DNA from: Epiperipatus broadwayi
Lineage: Eukaryota > Onychophora > Udeonychophora > Euonychophora > Peripatidae
NCBI GenBank assembly: GCA_028023455.1
Contig: JAQFVV010012402.1
Location: 9,902,292-9,966,291, forward strand
Reading direction: 5' to 3'
DNA: 64,000 bases
A program made the position numbers and the translations under genes. This document shows, one piece after another, positions 59,261-64,000 of this stretch. The first letter of the stretch is position 1; each line of letters opens with the position of its first letter. The notes beneath the pieces are model-generated. The model was not told the DNA's origin, searched no databases, and saw only the letters and a list, made by a program, of their open reading frames with translations.

Positions 59261-62200
59261 GGACAAACTTTTATCAATAAGCAAGATCTTGATCTAATTT
59301 ATTTTAACTTCTTAAATCCCCATTTTAAAACTAAGTGTTAATTTATTTTTTTAAAATTATGTATTATAAAACGATATTTATATTTTAACAAAATATATAT
59401 GTGTGTGTTTATTTATTTTGAATAAAATAAGTTTATTACAATGTATATATTTTATTTTTACAAAATATGTGTATATATATATGTATGATTATGAGCTGGC
59501 AGAAAAATACCAGCTCAATATATTATAGTAATATTAGTCAATTTACCCTCATCACTTTTATAAATGTTTATTTTACAGTTTCTGAAATATATGTATACAA
59601 CATTTGATAAATAAGTCAATTGTCTAAGTTGTGATTGAATTCATAAAGAATAGAAAATATGGTCTTGTATTGTTTCACAATTTCTTTGGCAAGTTGTTGT
59701 TTAAAATCAGGAGAAAAGCAGCAAGTCTGTAAAACTTTTGATTGCATATTGAGAATATTACATAAACTCATTATTAGAGAAAGTTGACATATTTATAAAC
59801 ATAGCAAAACATTTTTTTTTTTTTATAATCAAAGAAAATTTTCTTAAAGTGCTCATAGACACAAATTTGATATAGTAAATAAATGATTAGTTAAGTTTAC
59901 ATGATTGTACTAGAAAAGAATTAAAATAAATTGAGAATAAATAATTGAAAAAGAGATGGTTTTATAAAGATAGCAAAAACATCTAAGCAGTATTGATCCA
60001 GCTTAAACAGAAAGGACATCTTTCTTCAATCACAATGCAAACATTGAATCAAACAATGAACACTAAATGGCAGTGAAATCTCAGGTTTTATGAGCAATTA
60101 TGAAATGCACATTTTAAATGTTTGGACATTTTTGTAAACAAAAAAAAAAAAAAGAAAAGAAATTCATTTTGGTAATCATAGAAAATAAATGCTTATAAAG
60201 TTTTTCAGAGTATTGGTTTTAAATAAACGGCATTTTATGAAAAAAAAGTTTAGTGTCTACATTTTTTGTAAAGTATATTAACAGAAATTAAATTAGGATA
60301 AATTGTTTAGTGTCTACATTTTTTGTAAAGTATATTAACAGAAATTAAATTAGGATAAATTGTAAATAAATAGCTATTTTTTTACTATTCATTATGTGAA
60401 ACGATTATATTGTCTTTTAAACAATATATTTTTTTGATACATTATATTTAATGTATTTCTTCAAAAAGTTTTATTTTCCTTATACTTTTTCTCAATTATA
60501 GTTTATATTTTAATTCTTTTTATAACCTATTTTTTTTGTAAAAAAAAAAAATGCATTTATTGGTCTATGAAAAATAGTTGCTGTTCAGTTTTTCATTATT
60601 TTCGTTTGTATTCTGTAGAATTATTTGTCATTTTTTATTTGAATATTATCTCTAAAGCCTTAAATATTTGCAATTGATGCCAAAGTGTGAATGTGTCTTG
60701 TAATGGATAACAGTTTAGTTAAGATATTCACATTTTAAAGCCAACTTTTTTTAAAAAAAAAAAAAAAAAATTAAATTTACAATCAAATTTGAAGATTGAA
60801 ATATCTATATAGATAATGAATTTAGTGATAATTTATATATTACAAAATGAAATTCAATATGTATTATAGCAAAGTAATTTACATATCAGTGTCTTGAAAT
60901 AAACTACGGAAATAGTTAGCTTTCTCAAAACAAAATATAAAAAAAGGCTTAATTAAGAAAAATAATGAGTAGATGGTTTAGTCATTATTAAATATTAAAT
61001 CATTAATTTGATAGTTCTACAGAAAAATATTTACATAATTTTATAAATTGTACAAATGTATCTTATTAATTTTAGAAATTATTAATTATTATAACAAGGT
61101 TAAGTATTTGATTATTTAAATAAATACATAAACTATATTTTATTTCTGAATCGCTTCCTGTTGAAATATTGAAATGCATTTTGTAGACCATCTATTATTT
61201 GAAGTGTAACTTAAAAGAACTCTAATACTGAAGTAGAATGTTTAAATGTGATGCATTGATTAATAAAAAGGTATATTGTGAGGCGATGTATTTTGTATGA
61301 AAGATTTGTATCAAGACTTGCAATTATTTTAAGATCATTGTCACACAGTGGTAGTCAGAGAATACTAAACGTGTTTTAAATAATATATCTGTTGTTTTTC
61401 ATTCTTATTTTAATATTCTAAAATAGAGAATACTTGGACAAAAAATGTATATTATCAGATTTAATTTACACCAGTGTAAAGATGGCTATTATTATATTTA
61501 ATATAGAGGAAGGGAAGGCATGTAAGTTGTATGCATTGAATCAGACATGATTTTGCTGTTGGTATAATTAGCTCACTTTTATTATGAAAAAAAAAAAAAT
61601 GTACTTTGTCTTATGCTGTCGCTCTTTATTGAAAAATTAATCATATAATGGGGGGGGGGGTTGCAGAGATTTTTGGTTCAAGCATACTAATTTACTTGTT
61701 AGTAATAATTTTTTTGATAAATATTTTTTTAAAATTATCTGATTTATTCTGATATAAAGAAGTGAATTTTCTTTTTTATAGTGTGTCATTAACTGATAAG
61801 TTTCTGATTTTAGTTTTTATTAGTAATATAGATATGGTTGTTTTGTTTATACTTTTAATTGAAAATTATTGGAGGCTTATTGGCTTTAGAGCATCAATAA
61901 ATATTTTAAAATTAGAATAGCCTTTTGTATTCTTATCTTGGTTGCTAACTAATATATTTCAATATGATCTATTTTTTTTTTAATTTTGAATCTTCAAAAT
62001 TTTTTTTTTATGAAAGATTTGTAGGTACTTTTTCACAATTTATTGAAATAATTTTTTATTTATAAGTGCTTTAAATAAAAAATAGGGCATATTAAGATCT
62101 TTTTCTCAATTGAATATACTTATTTCATCTTCCATTTATGAATTATGAAGTTCGTTTACAGCACATATATTTTCATTAACTATAAACTTATATTAGTTTT

Positions 62201-62469
62201 TTTTATTCATAAAAATGTCTAATTTTTATTAGTTTGCTATTTGAAAGAATTTTTTTAAATTTTTTTATTTGTATTTATTTGAATTCAAATTAATTTTTAT
62301 ATACTTCAAATAAAAAAATATTCTCATCAAATCATTTGTGAACTTGGCCAAAGTTTTGTTCATATGAATTTTTTTTTTAAAGCATTTTTTTGCTTTAAAG
62401 TGTATCTATTTGTAATGTTATTATCCATTTATATTACTATAAATATATATAAAAATATGAAACAGTTTT
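59261..62469. other. AT-rich low-complexity DNA, no gene seen
   Basis: Only homopolymer runs (including G11 at 61,650-61,660) and one tandem duplication (listed separately) stand out. Confidence 0.55.
60248..60361. repeat. 57-bp perfect tandem duplication
   Basis: Two units starting GTTTAGTGTCTACATTTTTT at 60,248 and 60,305 are identical by eye, so this is either very recent or an assembly duplication. Confidence 0.93.
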
Positions 62470-62620
62470 AACTAGCTCATGACATAGCAAAGGTCTCTTC
62501 AAATAGTCCTCAAAGAGAAATAGTAAAGAAGCTATTACTCATCTACTTGGTATGGGCTGGCTACTTGAAAGAAAAATCCTTAGTTTGTTTGGAAACTGAA
62601 AAAAATTTATTGTTTTTATC
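62470..62620. repeat. Dispersed repeat, copy b
   Basis: AGCTCATGACATAGCAAAGG, then TCTCTTCAAATAGTCCT and AGAGAAATAGTAAAGAAG, pairs by eye with 32,038-32,160. The class is unknown. Confidence 0.45.
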
Positions 62621-63059
62621 TTGCTAATATTTGAACCAAAAGTCATGATTATTTTATGAAAATGTATCAAGTACTACATTAGAATTGCCTTTATATAAAT
62701 ATGTAATTTACTACTAATGAATTTGTAATTATTTTATCTATTAATTCCATTTTATTAAAGTCTAATTAAAATTCAAGAAAAGCTAAAATAGATCAACAGA
62801 ACAAAATAAAACAAATTTAAAATGCTATTCTTTTATCATTTTATTATTATTAAAAATGAAAAATTTAATTCATTATGCATTTTTAAAAATATATATTTAA
62901 ATCTAATTATATAGGTCCCCCCCCCCCTGTACACACTGTATTATTATTGTTATTATAGATTGTTTAATAATTGGGAAAGGTGTAAAAAGAAAAAAAAATA
63001 GGTGAGAAGGGAAAAGAAAGGTGGGGAAAAAATGGGTAAAATTTTTTTTTCTTATATGT
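62621..63059. other. AT-rich DNA, no gene seen
   Basis: Contains a C11 run at 62,917-62,927 and a purine-rich patch at 62,990-63,040. Nothing else is recognised. Confidence 0.5.
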
Positions 63060-64000
63060 TATATTTAAGTAATTGGATAGTTTTTTCTGGTGATTGGTTC
63101 TAATTAATTTTATATATATGAAAAGATAGATATTGCTATGTATGCAATGTAAATCAAGGACATGCGCAAAGGTGGGTAAAGAGATGGGGATTAAATTTAG
63201 TGAGGAAAAATCAAAAGTGATGATTAATACTGGGAAAGAGCAGACAAAGAATTTATATTGGGGGATATAAAGTTAAGTGTGGTGAATAGGTATAATTATT
63301 CAGGAATTGTCTTAAGTAATCTGAGAAATTGTTTGGATGAATGGGAGAAAAAAATTGTTAAATGAAGCAAAGAAAAAAAGGGAGTGATAAAGAAATTAAC
63401 AGTGTTTTCATATAATAAGTATGTATGGAAGGGAGTGGCAGTACAAGGGTTAATATGTAATTATGCATTATGTGTTAGTAAAGGGGTATTAGATAACTTA
63501 GAAAAAGTACAAAGAGAAATAGGAAGATATGCATTATATGCAGATGTGTAGATGGCAAAGGATGCAATTCAAGGAGAAATGGGATGGTCAAGTTTTTATA
63601 TGAGATATGCAAAAAGCAAAATGAAAATGTTGGGTAGATTGCAGTTTATGGATAATAAAAGAATAGCCAAAATAGTATTTAATTGGGTAAAGGGCAGGCA
63701 ACAAGGTGGGTATGAAAGGTAATATATTATGCAGAAGATTTAGATAAAGAATTTATATCAGTATACTTATACAAAATGTGGGGTGATTGTGTTAGGAGAA
63801 TTGTTAAGTGTTATAATGGCAAGGAGAATAGATGCATTAATAAAGAATAGGGAATTGGAGAGATGAAGAGTAAAAAAAGTTATAAACGGAATATTGGGTG
63901 TGAGCTAATTTATGATAATAGCAAGGAAAGTAGTTTACTGTTTAAGTCTCGAACAGGATCTTTAGCAACAAAGGAATATATACATAAATGGAAAAATGTG
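63060..64000 (+). mobile_element. LINE, RT C-terminal half, runs off the window
   Basis: On +, broken frames give GIKFSEEKSKVMINTG (63,187-63,235), a YSGIVLSNLRN segment, LEKVQREIGRYAL, then AIQGEMGWSSFYMRYAKSKM (about 63,565-63,625), and finally LFKSRTGSLATKEYIHKWKN at the edge. These are the post-catalytic RT thumb and C-terminal regions of a non-LTR element. The same family appears on - at 12.4 kb and 44 kb. It has several in-frame stops and is inactive. Confidence 0.75.

Noticed and set aside
49784-64000. Remaining TMED10 exons (coiled coil and membrane segment)
   Set aside because: I looked for residues equivalent to the KLKPLE..LR.LED and transmembrane segments on + and did not find them. 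They probably lie beyond the window.
1-64000. CRISPR arrays, operons, Shine-Dalgarno sites
   Set aside because: The introns, SINEs, Penelope and gypsy elements show eukaryotic nuclear DNA, and the only regular repeat (99 bp) has no spacer structure.

Overview
The window is strongly AT-rich animal nuclear DNA. It holds one intronless gene, the first three exons of a second gene split by long introns, and many layered transposable elements. The complete gene is an arylamine N-acetyltransferase (NAT), and the split gene is a TMED10/p24-delta cargo receptor. The mix of RTE-type, second-clade and Penelope retroelements, Ty3/gypsy LTR elements, hAT and fold-back DNA elements and tRNA-derived SINEs suggests an invertebrate metazoan. 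A mollusc or another lophotrochozoan is a guess only, because nothing here fixes the phylum. There are no rRNA genes, no CRISPR arrays and no bacterial-type operons.

Layout. 0-10 kb: a LINE tail, small tandem duplications, a 1.29-kb inverted-repeat element flanked by a 15-bp target duplication (3.1-4.4 kb), and two copies of a fold-back MITE family (5.5 and 9.2 kb). 10.8-11.7 kb: the NAT gene on +, with the catalytic triad intact. 12.3-17.5 kb: LINE remnants on -, one of them split by a TTAA-flanked palindromic MITE, then a tRNA-like SINE with a 16-bp target duplication. 18-21.8 kb: a long inverted repeat split by a compact LTR element with 5-bp target duplications. That element carries gag and a 227-aa coiled-coil ORF but no pol. 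22.8-28.6 kb: a decayed full-length Ty3/gypsy element on -, which itself carries a fold-back insertion. 29.7-30.8 kb: two Penelope-like fragments pointing away from each other. 31.7 kb: a second SINE.

33.07-49.78 kb: TMED10 exons 1-3 on +, with introns of 9.2 and 7.2 kb. Intron 1 contains RTE LINE fragments, a 99-bp minisatellite and an unclassified GC-richer block. Intron 2 contains a LINE on -, and the gene runs off the window. Downstream lie a 2.08-kb non-autonomous hAT element with perfect 8-bp target duplications (51.3-53.4 kb), a 2.19-kb element with terminal inverted repeats (54.2-56.4 kb), a possible solo LTR with GC-richer sequence (57.9-59.2 kb), low-complexity DNA, and a LINE that runs off the right edge.

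The two host genes are functionally unrelated: NAT is cytosolic acetyl transfer and TMED10 is ER-Golgi cargo transport. The most unusual item is the gag plus coiled-coil LTR element at 18,534-21,351. The most informative structural cases are the nested insertions, each readable from its target-site duplication.
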